In this document: positions 4,542 to 5,067 of the stretch, one piece after another
Position numbering within the stretch: position 1 is the stretch's first letter
Layout of the letters: each line of letters starts with the position of its first letter
NCBI GenBank assembly: GCA_002898975.1
Contig: BEID01000152.1
Span: 1 to 5,067 of the forward strand
From: a bacterium HR27
Lineage (GTDB): Bacteria > Chloroflexota > Chloroflexia > Thermomicrobiales > Thermomicrobiaceae
Length of the DNA stretch: 5,067 nt
Reading direction: 5' to 3'
Translations under genes and position numbers: made by a program
Notes under the pieces: model-generated
Database searches by the model: none
Told to the model about the DNA's origin: nothing
Seen by the model: the letters and a program-made list of their open reading frames with translations, nothing else

Positions 4542-5067
4542 ATGACGGATCTCATACTCTCCGGTATCCATCACATCACAGCGGTTACCGCGCGTGCGCC
4601 GGAAAACCTGCGGTTCTAAACGAGGGTGCTCGGCATGCGGCTCGTCAAGAAGACAGTCAACCAGGACGACGTCTCAGCCTATCACCTGTTCTATGCTGAT
4701 CGCGTCGGCACGCCGGGAACCGAGGTGACCTTCTTCGACTGGCCGCATCTCCCGCCCAATCAGCCAGGGCACGGTGAGATCGCCCGGATGGCCTTGCGCG
4801 TCGGTGGTCGTCAAGCGCTCGATTGGTGGGTGGAGTGGCTCGACCGTCACGGTGTACCGGGCATCGAGCGTGGGAGCTATGCTGGGCACGAGGCGGTCTT
4901 CTTCACCGATTTCGAGGGACAACGACTCGCGCTCGTCGACGACGGTGGTGTACCCGGCGGGGTGCCGTGGGAACGCTCACCCGTGCCGCCGGAATATCAG
5001 GTCAAGGGCATCTTCGCGGTGACGCTCGTCGTGCGCGCTCTCGAACCGACTGCTCGCGTACTCGTCG
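4542..5067 (+). pseudogene. Ring-cleaving dioxygenase (VOC superfamily), interrupted by in-frame TAA and cut by window end
   Basis: Reading through one stop, the frame encodes the first ~175 residues of a two-module extradiol-type dioxygenase of the PcpA/LinE/MhqO group, which use Fe(II) to open hydroquinone-like rings. The first module starts S-G-I-H-H-I-T-A-V-T (7-16). His11 corresponds to the His11 iron ligand of PcpA. After the stop come V-L-G-M-R-L-V-K-K-T-V-N-Q-D-D, Y-H-L-F-Y-A-D, G-T-P-G-T-E-V-T-F-F-D-W, a Gly-His segment, F-E-G-Q-R-L-A-L-V-D-D and S-P-V-P-P-E, and the second module begins K-G-I-F-A-V-T-L-V-V-R. Codon 26 (4617-4619) is TAA, where relatives have Tyr in N-x-x-F-Y-x-x-V-L-G. 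No frameshift accompanies it, and the following ~150 codons are open. An internal restart at ATG 4635, with GAGGG before it, would lack the iron-binding His. Either a recent nonsense mutation or a base error explains this. The family is clear; the state of the gene is not. Confidence 0.8.

Noticed and set aside
4273..4545. 90-codon plus-strand frame ending in ATGA at the dioxygenase start
   Set aside because: The stop-start overlap looks operon-like, but the GTG start has no ribosome binding site, the product is Arg-rich with no motif, and it runs through the dyad cluster.

Overview
The window is GC-rich, densely packed bacterial DNA with a strong G/C bias at third codon positions and frequent GTG/ATGA-type start-stop overlaps. 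Together with the protein flavour (GVHPE-type FolB, a short-loop FolP, long Arg/Ala/Leu-rich helices), this fits a high-GC thermophile such as a Thermomicrobia-class Chloroflexota. That assignment is an inference from style, not a database match.

Positions 1-3692, plus strand, form one tightly packed operon-like run. It starts with the 3' end of folB (dihydroneopterin aldolase), followed by folP (dihydropteroate synthase), folK (6-hydroxymethyl-dihydropterin pyrophosphokinase), an FGGY-family gluconokinase-like sugar kinase and a MOSC-domain protein. The three fol genes carry out consecutive or neighbouring steps of dihydrofolate synthesis: FolB makes 6-hydroxymethyl-dihydropterin, FolK activates it with ATP, and FolP joins it to p-aminobenzoate. 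Junctions are a 4-nt overlap (folB/folP), a 4-7-nt overlap (folP/folK), a 2-nt gap (folK/kinase) and a 24-nt gap (kinase/MOSC). The kinase and the MOSC protein have no obvious part in folate synthesis.

Positions 3689-4219, minus strand, encode a MarR-type winged-helix regulator that converges on the MOSC gene. Their stop codons overlap, so no terminator separates them.

Positions 4220-4541 hold no credible gene. They are an unusually dyad-rich divergent control region: a possible promoter and small operator in the MarR leader, an 18-bp near-perfect palindrome, an overlapping competing stem, and a perfect 9-bp stem-loop.

From 4542 to the window end, plus strand, runs a PcpA/LinE/MhqO-type ring-cleaving dioxygenase (VOC superfamily) reading frame. 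It is broken after 25 codons by a TAA where the family usually has Tyr, and the frame is then open for about 150 codons to the edge. The pairing of a MarR regulator with a divergent ring-cleaving dioxygenase resembles MhqR with its target dioxygenases in Bacillus subtilis. I infer a quinone or aromatic-stress response locus whose target gene is either freshly inactivated or affected by a sequence error. I see no tRNA, rRNA, CRISPR array, insertion sequence or other mobile element.
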